Part shown: positions 12,058 through 24,790 of the stretch, piece by piece | Layout of the letters: every line of letters starts with the position of its first letter | How positions within the stretch are numbered: the stretch's first letter is position 1 | DNA from: Eonycteris spelaea | Taxonomy: Eukaryota; Chordata; Mammalia; Chiroptera; Pteropodidae | DNA length: 64,000 bases | Direction: 5' to 3' | NCBI GenBank assembly: GCA_003508835.1 | Contig: PUFA01000077.1 | Coordinates: 5,160,001-5,224,000, forward strand | Translations under genes and position numbers: made by a program | Notes under the pieces: model-generated | What the model was told of the DNA's origin: nothing | The model's database searches: none | Seen by the model: only the letters and a program-made list of their open reading frames with translations

Positions 12058-12395
12058 TCATTCAACAAGAATTTATTGAGTTTCTACTATCTTTCAGACC
12101 CCAGGAAAGGCACTGGGAGTACAAAGGTAAATAAATTTCAGTTCTTTTCTTTTGCTTCATACGTGCTATTTATCAACATTTTATATTTTCTCTGAGTCAG
12201 CCCTAAGTTCTTCAAGAACATCTTAAGTTATACATCTCTGAACTAGATGTAATATGCTTCTCAATGTCTCATGAATGGAATTTATTATAAATATTTATAC
12301 TTGTTGGAGTCAATAAACACTTACGAAGCAACTCTGTATCAGTATACACTAGAGATTCGTGAAGATAAAGAAGGTACCATCTTTCCCCTTAAAAT
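12058..12395 (-). repeat. L2 LINE 3' ends (two fragments)
   Basis: TTCATTCAACAAGAATTTAT and GGCACTGGGAGTACAAAGG mark one antisense L2 tail at 12058-12150. A weaker second one, GTCAATAAACACTTACGAAG, lies at 12295-12390. The bases between are unassigned. Confidence 0.6.
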
Positions 12396-12429
12396 ATGGC
12401 AGTATGGGAATTTCTAGTGTTTGTTCGCC

Positions 12430-13515
12430 TCCCCCCTATAACTGAAACTTCAATTTAAACAATTATTCTCATGCAAAAATACCTTCACAAGAGCCAAAGA
12501 TTCAAAGTAAGAGATCACAACACTTGCATGAAGCACGGAAGTAAGAAAAGATGTACTGAGGAGGGTAGGAAAGATAGATATGCACTAGTTCCATCGCTCC
12601 TTTCCCAAGCCCAGGCAGCCAGTGTGGAGAACATGGAAGAGAGTGACGTGAGCACCTGATTTCCTGGTAGAGCCTGGATCCAGGCTGACTCCTGCTTCCC
12701 TAGGATACCACTGTCACCCCAGACCTTGATGGTTGCAGAAGCCCCAGGCATCAACTGGGCCCCAGGCATCCATCCTTGGCTCCTATGAACCAAAGCCCCC
12801 AGTTCATGCTAGTGCCTGCCTTGTCCAATGCCCCAGATGACTCCAGCAGCCCAGGAAGCTCTCATGGCACCAGGCTCCCAATGGACTTCTGTGAACTTGG
12901 GCTCATGGCTCTCCTGGCACCTGCTGGCTTCAGTGGTCCCAGGAACTCCCACAGCTCCAGTCGTTTCCTCAGCTTCAGGCTCCCAGAGGGCCCGCATGAA
13001 CACAGGCCCCCAACCCACGAGGGCATTGAAACCTCCCGTGGCCCAGGAGGCTCCTGAAGCCCCAGGTAGCTTCCATGGCACCAGGCCCTGTCAGGCCCTG
13101 CAAACTCAGGCTTTCAGCCTTCCTTGTGCCAGCCAGCCAGCTCCCACGGCTCAGGTCAGCTTCTGTGATGCCAGGCTCCCAATCAGTCGCTATGAACTCA
13201 GGTTCCAGGTGGGCACCTGAGAACTACTGTGCCAGGTCCAGCACTAGGCCAGTCACCGTGGATGCAAGCTTCCAAGCCACCTCAGCACCAGGACAGCTTC
13301 CACGGACCAAGTGTCTGGCCACCCCAGTGCCAGATCAGCGCTGTAAACCAGAATTCAGACTGGCTCTCCTGGTCCCAGACCCCAGTCTGCTCCATCACCA
13401 GGTCACCTTCCGAGGTCCCAGGCTTGGCTTGGCTCCCACAGGCCTAAGTGTCAGCCTGCCCCAGGGCCAGACTGCCCCTTGCAGACCCAACCTCCAGGTC
13501 AGCCCCTAAGGCCCC
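12430..13515 (+). mobile_element. Ancient LINE-1 (L1M-type) 5' UTR fragment
   Basis: The left part (12430-12660) follows the layout of old L1 5' ends: a stretch with ACTTCAATTTAAACAATTA, then TTCACAAGAGCC, then GAGGGTAGGAAAGA. The right part (12660-13515) is strongly GC-rich and made of loosely repeating blocks built on CCAGGCTCCC, GTGAACTCAGG and CAGCTTCC motifs. I recall this pattern from L1M2-type 5' UTRs. Overlapping proline/serine-rich open frames on both strands (up to 144 codons on plus, 92 on minus) come from this low-stop composition and are not genes. ORF1 does not follow: a MIR begins at 13528. The subfamily needs a repeat library. Confidence 0.65.
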
Positions 13516-13527
13516 AAGTTAAGGCCT

Positions 13528-13668
13528 TCGTCTTATCATCTGTAAAAAAGTGTAGAGCATTTTCTCTCAGATAATCTGGTTGTATGACTAGCTACTATAG
13601 GTAAAGATTTTAGAATAGCGCTTGGCACTGATAAGCATTTAATAAATGTTGGCCATTATCACTCATCT
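13528..13668 (+). repeat. MIR SINE fragment
   Basis: CTTATCATCTGTAAAAAAGT, GCGCTTGGCACTGATAAGCA and TTTAATAAATGTTGGCCATT are the MIR 3' half. It abuts the end of the L1 5' UTR block. Confidence 0.7.
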
Positions 13669-14847
13669 ATCCTAAATATGATTTTTTTTCAAATGTAAAG
13701 GTTAAAAATGTAGGAGTATGATTTACAAAGAAAGACATTTCTACTTTGTTTCTCTTACTGTCAGAGATTTAACAGTTTACCCGATTTTCATCATAAGATT
13801 GTGAAGTTCTTCTGCTCTGAAGTGTGCGATCCACTAGCCCAGAGCTGGAGTCACAGAAGCCATGAAAGGCTGAGGTGCTCAGAAGTTTGAACTGTATTAT
13901 TTCAAAGGATAATGTCTGGGCCATGGATATATGTTGATTCACTTGCCTTGAAATTGATAAAAGAGGCAACTTCCCTGAATGAAAAAGACATATAACCATA
14001 CAGGCGACAGATATTAACTCAGATCATGTGCCACAAGAATACCTGGGAACTAAACAGGTAGGGATTGGGCCTTGGAGCTGTAAGGATAGTTGTATGGTCA
14101 AGTGACATGGAGAGGGGCTTCCGTGGGCGCATGGAGGTGGAACATCAATCTTCAGACAGATTGCACAAGCCTGACCACACCATTTCTGTGTCATCAGAAT
14201 AGATAGAAAACTGTAGGCCCTTGTCCCCTAGTGTTGTGCATTATGTAAGCTCTGGTATTCATGTGTTTGTTGTGAAGCATAGAGTTTGGGTCCTCAATGC
14301 ATACGTGAAATACAATTTCCTGAAATATTTGTTCCTTGGAAGATCTGAGAAAGTTTTATTTTGGTAAAGCTAAGTAATGTGATTTTTTTTTTTTTTTTTT
14401 TTTTTTGCATCTGAAAATCATGGTGCATAATTCAACCCATGATATTTAACTACCCAAAGACTCCAGGAAAATATGCTATCCTGCCCATGCCACTGTCACA
14501 TTATAGAGCATGACCTACTTTGTGTCACGTGTTTGTTTTTTATTGTGGTGATGGAGTAGATGAGTGGAAATAAAACTAATAACATAAAATGTTCTTTTTG
14601 CAGACACCAAAAACAGAGATTCAATAAATTGAAACCATGTTGGGTCTAAGGTCATGCTTAATTAGCATGAAGAAAGCCCTGAAGGATGAGAAAGATCCTT
14701 GTAGAGATGAGCAACTCAAAAATTAATTGGTCACATGTGAAAAAAATCAACAGCACCAGCAAAATGTAGTCATAGTGCATCAGAAAAGTTTCCCAGGTAG
14801 GCCAATTGAGAATTATGATAAAGTGTACTTTTAACATGTATAAATGG
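13669..14847. other. Unique DNA with poly(T)
   Basis: No gene or named repeat besides the T24 run. 13750-13990 has balanced composition and might be conserved non-coding DNA. Confidence 0.4.
14383..14406. repeat. Poly(T) tract, 24 bases
   Basis: Uninterrupted T run with no recognisable retroelement body on either side. It could be the remnant of an antisense tail. Confidence 0.9.
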
Positions 14848-15070
14848 AGGTTACGTTGCACGATACCAGCATGCTGGGAATGTGCATGAGTTCGAATCCC
14901 AAACTTCTGCCATTTACCGTTGTGCATCTTTGGGTGAAATATTTTACCTTATTTAGCTCCATTTTTTTAATAGTAAAAACTGAGATATTAATGGCTAATC
15001 GAGCAAGATTATTAGAAGACTTATATGGTTAATTCACATGAGAGGGTCCTCACTCAGTACACGGCACCGT
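14848..15070 (+). repeat. MIR SINE
   Basis: Carries the tRNA-like B box GTTCGAATCCC (14890-14900), then TGCCATTTACCGTTGTGCAT, TTGGGTGAAATATTTTACC and AATAGTAAAAACTGAGATA. Orientation and order fit MIR. Not a functional tRNA gene: no cloverleaf is visible. Confidence 0.65.
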
Positions 15071-16334
15071 AAGAGTTCAGTTCACGCGAGAGCATTCAGA
15101 TCCGGCGGAAATTTTTTTAAATGCTGCTCAAGCATCTGGTTATTTTGGTATTATCTAACATGCTGGATTGACTCTTACTTTGCAACCAAATGTAGAATCT
15201 TTATTATTCATGCAGTGTTTGATGTCATGCAGACACACTAGGGTTACGTGTTTAATTATGTAACACGTAAGGACAGCCAACAACACATTTTCTAAATAGA
15301 CATGCATACAGACAAAAATCAAGAAACTGAACCTAAAGCATTCTAGAAGCTCTGACTCTTTTATATGTTTAAGTGCACTAGGAATTTTAATTTGTGAAAA
15401 GCACACGTTTGATTTTCAAAGTTACTTGTGTAAGGTTCAACCTGTTAAATACCAAGAATCAAATAGGATGAATGACCCAAAGAACAAGGTGGAGCTACTG
15501 AGCACTAGTTGTGCATTTTAGACAAGTGATTTAAAAGAAAAAATACGTATTACAGAAACTTATCAACTATAAAATTGCAAATGACAGAATCTTATTTCGA
15601 ATTGGCATGAGCAAAAAAGAACTTAATGGTTCATATAAACTGTAGCTCTATGGTCAAGCAGAACCAAAGGGTCTTCTGCTATCACCGAGACTTCATCTTT
15701 TTCTCTTGACTTTTTTTTTTCCAGTTAGAACTTTACTTTTAGACACACTTTCTTCTTGTTTTCACAAGATGACTACCACAAGCTACTCTGACTTCAACTT
15801 TCAGTAGTTTAATCACATCACCAGAAAAAGAGGAATATTGTTTTTAATAGTTTCTATAGAAGTCCTGAAGGTAGCCAGTTGTCTGGGCTTCAGTCATATG
15901 CCCTTAACTCTAGGAGATGGGCTCCTCTAACTGATTGACTCTAATTTTGTTTGGCAATGAGTTGTTAATGAAGGAATATTATGTCTACTTGAACCCAATA
16001 GACTAAGAACGAGGGGAGAGATTCTGTTGAAAAAAATAATGGTGCTATCAGTACAATAGGCGGAGTAAATGTCCACTATAAATCTTTCACTCAGACAAAA
16101 ATCTTGGGTGAAAACTTAGTATGCAAAGTTACAGAAGTCTAGACTGAATGATTTAGGAAGAGATGGATATCCAAAGTTCTGTTCCCTCATTTACTTGTCA
16201 TCAGTCTCCAAGATACCCTTCTGATATCCTTGTGTTTCCTCAAGGATGGAAACACAAGAGAAATAATTGCAAATGCTTTATCTCATCTTACACTTCTGAC
16301 TCGATAATATTTGCTCTCAATTAAACAAGCTTAT

Positions 16335-16412
16335 TCATGTAAATTGTTTAGAAAAATGTCTGGCATATAGTAAATTCTCAATATATGTTAACCATCAGTG
16401 TTATTAAATCCA
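16335..16412 (+). repeat. MIR SINE 3' end
   Basis: ATGTCTGGCATATAGTAAAT and CTCAATATATGTTAACCATC are the MIR tail. Confidence 0.6.
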
Positions 16413-18003
16413 TATGATTAATTATGTAATTAATTATAGTAATCCTTTTTAATAATACTTATATTTCTTTATTATCATTTTACTCAAACATTAATTCCAA
16501 TATTTCTATGAGTAACAGGTCACTGAGAGTACTCTTCAGCATCTCAAGTAACCATTAAAAGGATAATACAAATTGGTGCCAAGAGAGCATCTTTGGGGAA
16601 AATAAAATCTAACTTGACTGTGCTTATGTGTTAATTATGTGCTTTCATGATCTCTAGTACAGGCGTTTATGTTCAAAGTCTTAAAGACACACATCCTAAA
16701 GCATGACGCTTCCAACCTCCCCAAATGTGCACATACATCCCATGCTTTATTATTCCTTGCTATACTATTTCCTCCAAGATTTTGTGCTTCAGGCTACCTC
16801 TTTATACCTATCCCTGATCACTTCACAGGAACAATGGAAGTTTATGTTATTAGATAATCCTGCCAACCCCAGATAAATCTAATACCTTCTAAGTGTTGCT
16901 GTGACCCTTTAAAGTACTCATACCCATCCATCCTCCATACCGAACAGGCCTATAAAAGCCAGAGAAGAGAGAAGGTTAAATAAAACATTTCCTGTTGTCT
17001 GGAAATTCTGACTGAGGTCCCAAAGGTGAAAACAAATAGTATCAAAGTCTCTTACATTAGAGAGAAGCTCTCAACTATACATGCAGGAATTGCAAATAGG
17101 TGGTCCAAGCAATTGATTTAGTCCATTAGCTATCACTTACTTCTATCTCGTATAGAAGACAAGCCTTGCATTCATGAAAATTTAAGAGTAAGTATTTCTG
17201 GGGAAAATTTTTCAGCCTAGAAGGAAATGCTATGTTTTGGTTGTCTCCTTCTGTTGAGAGAAAGAATCAACAGCTCTTACTCCACCATCAGGAAAAGTAA
17301 GGATGAGATGAAGAGACTCACATATAGAGTGAGGACTATTAGAAAGAAGGAAAGCTAGCATCTCACCTCTTGTCTGGATAATTGATGACAAAGGAATTTG
17401 CAGTTCTTTTAAGTCACCATTAGACAGTACAATAGTAGAAAGACATTTTTGTAAGCAGCCTGCACTTCCAGGGTTTTATGTAGAAGAAAGGGGTAATGTT
17501 TTTCTTGGGATAGAGTAATCATGATAAAAAGTACAGGGATTGCGTTTAAAGCCATCTTGAAAGGAATTTGGCTAAAAGGGCTGTCTTCTAGGTCTAGGTC
17601 ATTTTTGCAAAAAAAGAGTCTGTACCCCTGGAGTAGGAATTGAGAGGAAATGGAAAAATGTTAGCCAGATATAGCATCGCTTCTTTCAGGGAATGGTGAC
17701 ATCCTCAGCTGTGGTGGTGGAAGAGGACAGAGAGGTTCCAAACTGCAATGACCATGCTGGTATTTGGGTGTCTGCTTGACAAAAGTCATTCAAGAGCTGG
17801 GAGAGAAGTGTGAATAACATCATGCAAGTAAAAAGTCATTTTGTGTTTCTACTTCTTCTTTCTTTTTCCTGCTCAAGACTTAGAGGACCAAGAAACAGGA
17901 GGAGAATGAGGTAGAGGGTGGGGGAAAGTGTAAAAGGCCAGAGAAGAAACTAATCACATCTTTCTTCCCCAACAAGTGATGGAACTTGGATCAGACAAAT
18001 GCT

Positions 18004-18062
18004 GGGAAGAAAGAGGGAGGGAGGAAAAAGCAAAAAGGAAAAAAAAAGGAAAAAGAAAAGGC
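18004..18062. repeat. Purine-rich low-complexity tract
   Basis: Almost only G and A (GGGAGGGAGGAAAAAG and similar). Confidence 0.85.
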
Positions 18063-20134
18063 AGGAAATAACTAAATGGGATATTAAGCCTAATAGTGAG
18101 AGCACAGTCTAATAGTAATGTAGTCTTTTTTAATACTAAAATAGAACTGTTATAAAAACAGAAAGTAACTCAAAAATTTATTGTATTTTCTTGATACTCT
18201 GACCAAGGACAGGGATTAGGTCTGAAGAGCAGTGTTGAAGAAAAACAAAACCATGGCTGATTAAACCTCACCAAGACGTGTAATATCTATATGTCATGTA
18301 CAAATACATTCTAGAAATTTTCTCAGAAATGCCCTCATGATTGTTCCCCCAAAATTTGCATTCGCTCTCAACAACTTTAGCACACCGCACTTAACTCCTC
18401 TGTACTGTGACATCAATAGGTACATGTACAATGACATCTAAATATTTTCAACAGTGACTTAGGCTGGCTCACACTGGCTTTCAAGAAACAATAGTCAAAT
18501 TTTCACAAACTTTTTGAGCCAGTAGTTAAATCCTGCCATTGCAGAAAATTAGATTATGTTAGGTGTCAGCTTACAATCAGATACATCATATTAAAAATAA
18601 AGGTAGCAAACACTCAAAACTCATAATTTAAAAATTATTTTTATAATTTTTCACTATCATCTATGTTTCTGAGTTATCTTTATGACTACTGTATTTATGT
18701 GATGGAAATACTTAATAATACTATGCTACCATGCCTCTCTTTCTAATTCTGTGTTCAGTGAAGTCATGTTGGTAGCTTGAATTTAGTGGGACTATTTACA
18801 CCACAGAAATCAGCAAATGCTGCAAATTAGCATTTTTGTTTTGTTTTGTTTTGGTTTTGTTTTCCAGAGAGTTGTTTTTAAAATCATTACCAGCACACCA
18901 CTTTATTTTAATACTTCCATATTGTTTTAAGAATTTCCCATTTTGTTTTTTAAAAATGCTAACATTTCCTTCCATTTTATATATACTAGATCTCAACCTT
19001 GCCTCTAAAAAGTAGGTGAATATGCAGAGACTGTACAACTGAGGAAACTTCAATAAACTAAGTACTCTGTGCTCTTTTAAAAATATGTTTGAATAGTTTA
19101 TAAAGAAAAAATTCTTATCTTATAATAAACACATATGTTTATTTTTTACATCATTATCAAATTACTAGAAGCCAAATGTAATTGGACAATCTTAAAAACA
19201 AGAGAAAAAGATTATCAGAAAGAAATAAAAAGAAAAAATTTATAATATAAATAAAATAGCTGTTTCAGAAATAAGCAAAGTTTTGAGTACTGCCTGAAAG
19301 AAGTGATCAAAGGCAGGAAGGCTTTTCTTGACAAGTGTGGTTAGGTTGAGGGAAGAACGTCACCAAGCAAAGCCACGTGTAATTTGGATAGAGCTAGGGG
19401 CAATGATGGCAGATATCCTCTGCAGTGTCTGAGAGAATACAACGGGAAATAATGAGAAATGAAGTTGATGAGAGAAGGGGCTAGTAAAGAACAGCTGGGA
19501 AGTGCCAGACAACCAAGTTTTAAGTGATGAAAGATCCAGGCTATTTCTTACAATATTCCTGTTTTATAGCTCCAGGCTTGAATGTCTAATTACTAACTGA
19601 ATATACTCCAGGAAGAGGTTAACATTGGTTATATAAATTTGAAATCCATGGTTCCATGATATTTGAAACTATGAGTGATCCAATTGTATAGGAAAGAAAA
19701 GAGGATCGAGGGAAGAACTTTGTTGCTGAAGTCATGGACTATGGCGCAGGAGGTGAAGAGAGGAGGGGTCTAGCGACAGAATGAAAGAAAAGTGGATGCA
19801 AAGGCCATGAGTGGGAGTAAAGAAGGGAGAGAAATGGAAGGAAAGGTGAATAGGTTTAAAGAAGTAATCTAGTCATTTGCATGTTTAAGTGTAGAACAAA
19901 TTAGAGTGATTCTTAGACCGTGGATACGGACATAGAAGTAGTCACTGAAGCAGAGTGATGGTGACAACCACTGATGTTGGGGAAACAATGAATGGAAAGT
20001 GTACTGCATTGGTAAGTTATCTCTATCGCATCCTGGTATTGCAGGATGATGGCAGGTTTTGGTGTAAAGTACTTAGATTTTAGCTATACTCCATGTTCTT
20101 CAAGAATGAATAACGTTCACCACATTTTAACTCT

Positions 20135-20390
20135 GTATTTGCTAAGTACCTATTCTAAGGTACTCTTGATTCAATAATAAACTGGGTTGACAAGGCTTCT
20201 GATTTCCTTAAACTTATATTTTAAAGGAAGAATAAAATAATACACAAATACACAGGGAAAAATATCACACAATAAGTTCCAAGCAAAGAGTTAAAATAGA
20301 GTGATGTAATACATACAGAGTGAAGTCTAGCTTCTTTAAATTGGTACTTAGAGAAGCCTCTGTGCATGTGAGAAAGTCCCTTAGGTTATA
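20135..20390 (-). repeat. L2 LINE 3' end
   Basis: Antisense L2: GCTAAGTACCTATTCTAAGG, AGGCTTCTGATTTCC, then the AATAAAATAATACACAAATA tract and the TTAGAGAAGCCTCT tract in L2 order. Confidence 0.65.
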
Positions 20391-20704
20391 AAGGACAGTG
20401 ATGGGTTAGGTAGAGTATGGCATGAGCCATGGAGAAAGATGGGTTCTGGTTTTTCAGTCCTGTTGTGCCAAGAATCACCTCAGGAAAAAGTTATTCTGCC
20501 CTTTCTTTCTGAGAAAGAACCAGCAAAATCTTCCTAATTTGGTCTTGCTCAGCTGTGAGTTTATATACCTACCATTATGTTCCTACAGAGTGGAACTAGA
20601 TGGCCAAGTATATTTCAATCAGGTAGAGGAATAATTGCTCAAACTCTTTAGAATACTAGACGCCTACATCGTAGCAAGTTTCATAGTTTGAGTTGGCCAC
20701 ATTT

Positions 20705-20832
20705 CCCATTAACTATAAGAGATGAGGAAACTGAGCTCCTGAAAAAAAAAAAAAAGTGAGTCAGTTAAGTCTGCATGTTGATTCTGGGGCTCAGCCCAGG
20801 CCAAGGTTAAGCTTTCTGACTCTAGTTTAAAG
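20705..20832 (-). repeat. MIR SINE fragment
   Basis: GAGATGAGGAAACTGAGCTC, then an A run (20741-20754), then GATTCTGGGGCTCAGCCCAG. Antisense MIR order with an inserted A tract. Confidence 0.55.
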
Positions 20833-21737
20833 CATTGGAATGGTCAAACTCCTCTGACTAAGCCAAAGTGACACTGCTAGCTAATTTTGTATTACGTATT
20901 AAATGTTCAGATTATAGTGGCCATCGGACGGATTGACAAAGAGAAATTAGACAGGCTGTCAGACTATCCAATGACTAACCACAAAAATAGATTCAAGGAA
21001 AACAATGCCAGATACCCAGAAATACACAAATTGGACTACATTTTAAAGGCACATTGTAGGCACATCCCAGAGGAAGAAAATGGCAATTCATCAAATGCAT
21101 ACTTATTTGAGCCTTAGCCATTGAGAAAAATATGAGTTCCAAATACAGTCTCTCTAAGCACATATGGGTTTCTTTCTCCTCATTTCAAGCCCTCTCTGCG
21201 ATCTGCTTATCTAAGTTATCAAAGGTAGCCTCCACCCTCATGATCTAGGGTTCAAATAGGGCCTTACATGATAGGTAAACACCAGAATCACACTTTTCAG
21301 ATTATTTGGAGATGGTAAAGGCAAAATCTATCTCTGTTTTATCAAAGGAAATTCATGCTTCAGCAAAATTTGTGATCACTGCTAAGAAAGCGGCTCAATC
21401 ATTAATAATCTGAAAGCTTGGCTGAGACTTAGATAATGATGAAAAGCATGTGCTCTTGATATTTATTTATGCAGATTTCAAAGGGTGTTTGACATTATTG
21501 TATAAGGGTTTTTGGTATGCTTGAAACCAAGCAACCAACCAAATGCACAACAAAAAGCAACCCAGAAAATTGGGCATTATGAGGAACCTGTCACTACTGA
21601 AGAGAAAAAAATGAGAAATGAAAGCTGAGAATATTTTGCTTGACTCAGAGAAGACATCTGATAACCCCAGCAAGAGGTCTTCATGTTTCCAGTTGAAATC
21701 ATTTAAGCACCTTGAAAGAATGGACTGGGGAAGGGAC
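20833..21737. other. Unique DNA
   Basis: Holds open frames at 20887-21117 and 21618-21887 on plus. Their composition is not absurd, but they match nothing I know, and the second runs into an L2. Treated as chance. Confidence 0.4.
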
Positions 21738-21985
21738 GTGATCAACCCATGTACATTCAGGGCTTACTGTGTATTTATTCGAGTGCCTACAATAAACAAA
21801 AACCGATTAGATTTGGTCTATGCCCTTGAAAGCTTACAGCCAGAAGAGAAAGGTGACTCAGAAGGAGATATTTTGAATAAAAGGTGACCATGGGGATAAC
21901 AGTTTTGCTGGGGTTAATGAAACATAGAGGGGAAGACATAACTTAGAGAAGTCAAGGAAGATTTTGGGGGGAGGCTATGTATTGG
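21738..21985 (-). repeat. L2 LINE 3' end
   Basis: Antisense L2: CGAGTGCCTACAATAAAC, TATGCCCTTGAAAGCTTACA, then GGTGACCATGGGGATAAC and TTAGAGAAGTCAAGGAAG. Confidence 0.6.
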
Positions 21986-22855
21986 CAAGAGTTTGTTAGT
22001 TTTCCCTCAGATTGTTTTTATTTATGTGATGTAAAGTAAGTTAAAATGAAATCATAGCGTCAATCAGTGGTTAGAATAGGAAAGAATATTCCAAACCCCG
22101 TGTTGTCCTCAGATACAGGGAGGTTTAATCCATGAGCCCAAGAGCGTCAGTGACAATGGGCAAGACACACTGAGCCAGTACATGGCACATGAGGTTCCAA
22201 ACACGTTTTCACAGATCCTTAAGGGCAACCAGCCTAACTGTTAGCAATGTATTTTGCTTGATTAAATTTTCTTAGCACGATTATGAAAAGTCGGTGAAGA
22301 AAAGCTAGTGAAGAGAGGATCATCGTTAACCCCTAGGGAGTTGGGCTTCACATGTTTACTGGGGCACTTTGACTATTTTTAAAATATAAAATTGTCTTTC
22401 TTCTGCTCTCAAGAATGTCCCTGTCTATAACCCTCAAAACTGACTTGATTCAACCTCATTCATTTTTCTGTTAAACTCTCCCAATTCTATCTGTCAACAA
22501 TAATTTTTTGGGGGGGCAAAAAACTCTTCAAATGATCTTTAGGTAGAAAGTTTACATATTAGCTCAGGATCAATTATAAAATAAATACATATTTTTTCTC
22601 AATGTACTAGTTCTCAGAGGATTATACAAATGTGTTTATTGTTCACCTTCCAGAAAGTACTTGGTTTCCGCCTCCTCTTTGCGGGAATAACAAATTTCTT
22701 CAGCTCAAATGCTCAGGTACAATAATTTAATAAGAAGATAGGCACTCAAATACAAGATCAACCCACTTTGATGTTTAAGGTAACTTTTTGTCGGAGGGTG
22801 GGGAGATTTTATCTGTTCTTTGACTTAGGAAACAATCAAAGAAAAATCCTCTTTA
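21986..22855. other. Unique DNA
   Basis: Nothing recognised. Confidence 0.5.
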
Positions 22856-23318
22856 TATTGCCACCATAATGAATCATCTAAAATTAATGGCTTAAATTAA
22901 TGCAAATTTATCTTACACCTCTGAAGATCAGAAATCCAAAATGAGTCTTACAGCGCTAAAATCAAGGCGTCAGAAGTCTGTTTCTTCTGGAGACATCAGG
23001 AGAGAATCAATTTGTTTGCCTTAGCTCATGGCCCTTCATCACTCCAACTTCTGCTTTTATTGTCACATCTCTATCTCTGACTCTTTTTCTCCTGCCTCAT
23101 TCTTATAAAGATTCTTGTGATAACAATGAGTTCACCCACATCATCTCCCCATCTCAATATCCTAAAATTAATAGCATTTGCAAGTTTCTTTTTTCTTTTT
23201 TTCTTGTTTTTTTTTTTGTTTGTTTTGTTTTTTTGCCGTGAAATACAAAATATTTACAGGTTCAGGGGATTAGAATATGGCCTCCTTTGGGGGTCCGTTA
23301 TTCAGAATACAGCACACA
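22856..23318 (-). mobile_element. MLT1-type LTR (ERVL-MaLR)
   Basis: Antisense MaLR LTR. It opens with the complement of the LTR 3' end (GGCTTAAATTAATGCAAATTTA, CTCTGAAGATCAGAAATCC), passes through CCTCATTCTTATAAAG and CATCTCCCCATCTCAATATC, and closes with GGGGATTAGAATATGG and CTTTGGGGGTCCGTTATTC, the complement of the LTR start. A T-rich expansion (about 23186-23235) interrupts it. Solitary LTR with no internal region. Confidence 0.85.
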
Positions 23319-24044
23319 TCAACAAGAAAGAGAAAATAAAAAAATGAATAACCTTCAAGAAAGCAATAACTTTGAAAGCAATAGCTATAAAAGATTTTCT
23401 TTGTGTTTTTCCCCCCTCAAAAATAAAATAAAACTAAAGGAATCGGAGTATCTTTATAACTAACACAATATGAACACAATACAAATAAAATGTAAGATTT
23501 TAAGCTTCTTCCAAAAAGTAAATGAACTTTTGCCAAGTAAGTCATAGTTTCTAATTTCTAGTGTGGTCAAGGGCAAACAAAAGAATCGCTCTACTATATA
23601 GGAAATTATTTAATATACACATAGAGAACAGCTCATTTAAAAAACATTATCTGCCAAAATAAAATTGCAATTTTAATCTATCAACCTGAAATTACACAGG
23701 AAATTTTTCAAAAAGTAATTTAAAGTCGTGAGCTGGGAGGGATTACAGGCAACATAATATCCTAAATGTGCAAGACAGATGCTTATTTTTGCCAGAGGTC
23801 AATGCTCAGTTACACTCTGTGTGTCATCGGCTGAGCCAGATAAAGGGAGGATACATCACAGGAGAAATGAAATGGAAGAAGAAGATTAGATATTAAGATG
23901 CACGCGAAAAGGAAGAGAGTCGAATAAATTAAAAGGACCTCTAAAAGAAATCAAAGGCGAAGGGGAAGAAACACAAAACAGAGCAAACCACCATTCATTT
24001 TCTACAGGGCCAGTTCCTGAATATGTGAAAACCAGTAAGGCGCC
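23319..24044. other. Unique AT-rich DNA
   Basis: Nothing recognised. Confidence 0.5.
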
Positions 24045-24240
24045 GACATTTGTTGAGCATTCTACCAGCACTGATAGGAGTCCTGCGTTATTTAATTTTA
24101 ATTCTTTTGGAAATCCTGTGGGGTAGACCTACTTATACCCATTTTATAGATGAGGACCCTAGACAACAAAGATTTATTGATGGGTGAAAATCACACAGCA
24201 GATTTGGCAGCAGAGAACAAATGAAAAATCTGGGTCTTTT
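24045..24240 (-). repeat. MIR SINE
   Basis: TTGTTGAGCATTCTACCAGC, TTGGAAATCCTGTGGGGTAG, CCCATTTTATAGATGAGGAC, AAAATCACACAGCAGATTTG in antisense MIR order. Confidence 0.75.
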
Positions 24241-24514
24241 TCTTCCAATGCCCTTTTTTAGCATGTTATTTCCTGTTGCCTTCAATTTCCTAGAAAAATA
24301 CTCCTTACTTTTTTTTACATTAAAAGGCACAACTAAGACATAGTGTTTTTCTCAAGGTAACTAAACTGAATTTTTTTAAGCTCTTGTTAGAGATGATATT
24401 GTAATTGGTAGGTAAGATACATAATACAGTGTCAAAAAAGCTGACTGGCTCTGCCTATATTCTCAGAAGAAGAAGAAAAAAAAAACTATTCAAGAATAGA
24501 ACAAATGAAAAATC

Positions 24515-24790
24515 TGCACTCAACACCAGGCACTGTTCTGGGAGTTAGAAATTCAGTGATGAACACAGTACACAGAGTTCCTGACCATGTGATGTCCACT
24601 GTTTAAGTGGGGAGCAAAGGCAAATGATTATATTAAATCGATAATAAGGACAGCTGATTATTATGATAAGGACAAGTTGTGTTACAGTGAGTATGCAGGG
24701 CAAGAGTGCCTAACTTAATTTCTAAAGAACCAGGGATGACTTCCCAAAAGAAATGATAATCGGACATAGGCCCAAAGGATAGTTAGGCAT
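24515..24790 (-). repeat. L2 LINE 3' end
   Basis: Well-preserved antisense L2: ACCAGGCACTGTTCTGGG, CAGTGATGAACACAGTACAC, GTTCCTGACCATGTGATG, AAGTGGGGAGCAAAGG and ACATAGGCCCAAAGGATAG. Confidence 0.8.

Larger units (their letters stand above)
15071..20134. other. Long unassigned stretch
   Basis: Only a MIR tail (16.34 kb), a purine tract (18.0 kb) and a TTTTG run (18836-18860) stand out. A CCTATAAAAGCC string (16950) resembles a TATA box, but no transcribed feature follows it. 19275-19545 may contain a very diverged antisense L2. Confidence 0.4.

Noticed and set aside
12776..13509. Overlapping proline/serine-rich open frames of 90-144 codons on both strands
   Set aside because: They coincide with the GC-rich L1 5' UTR block, occur in several frames and both strands at once, and show no domain.
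14890..14900. tRNA-like B box
   Set aside because: Belongs to a MIR SINE; no cloverleaf can be drawn.
16945..16960. TATA-box-like CCTATAAAAGCC
   Set aside because: No transcribed or coding feature downstream; such strings are common in AT-rich DNA.
20887..21117. 76-codon plus-strand frame with plausible composition
   Set aside because: No known homologue, non-ATG opening and no splice or promoter context; kept only as unassigned DNA.
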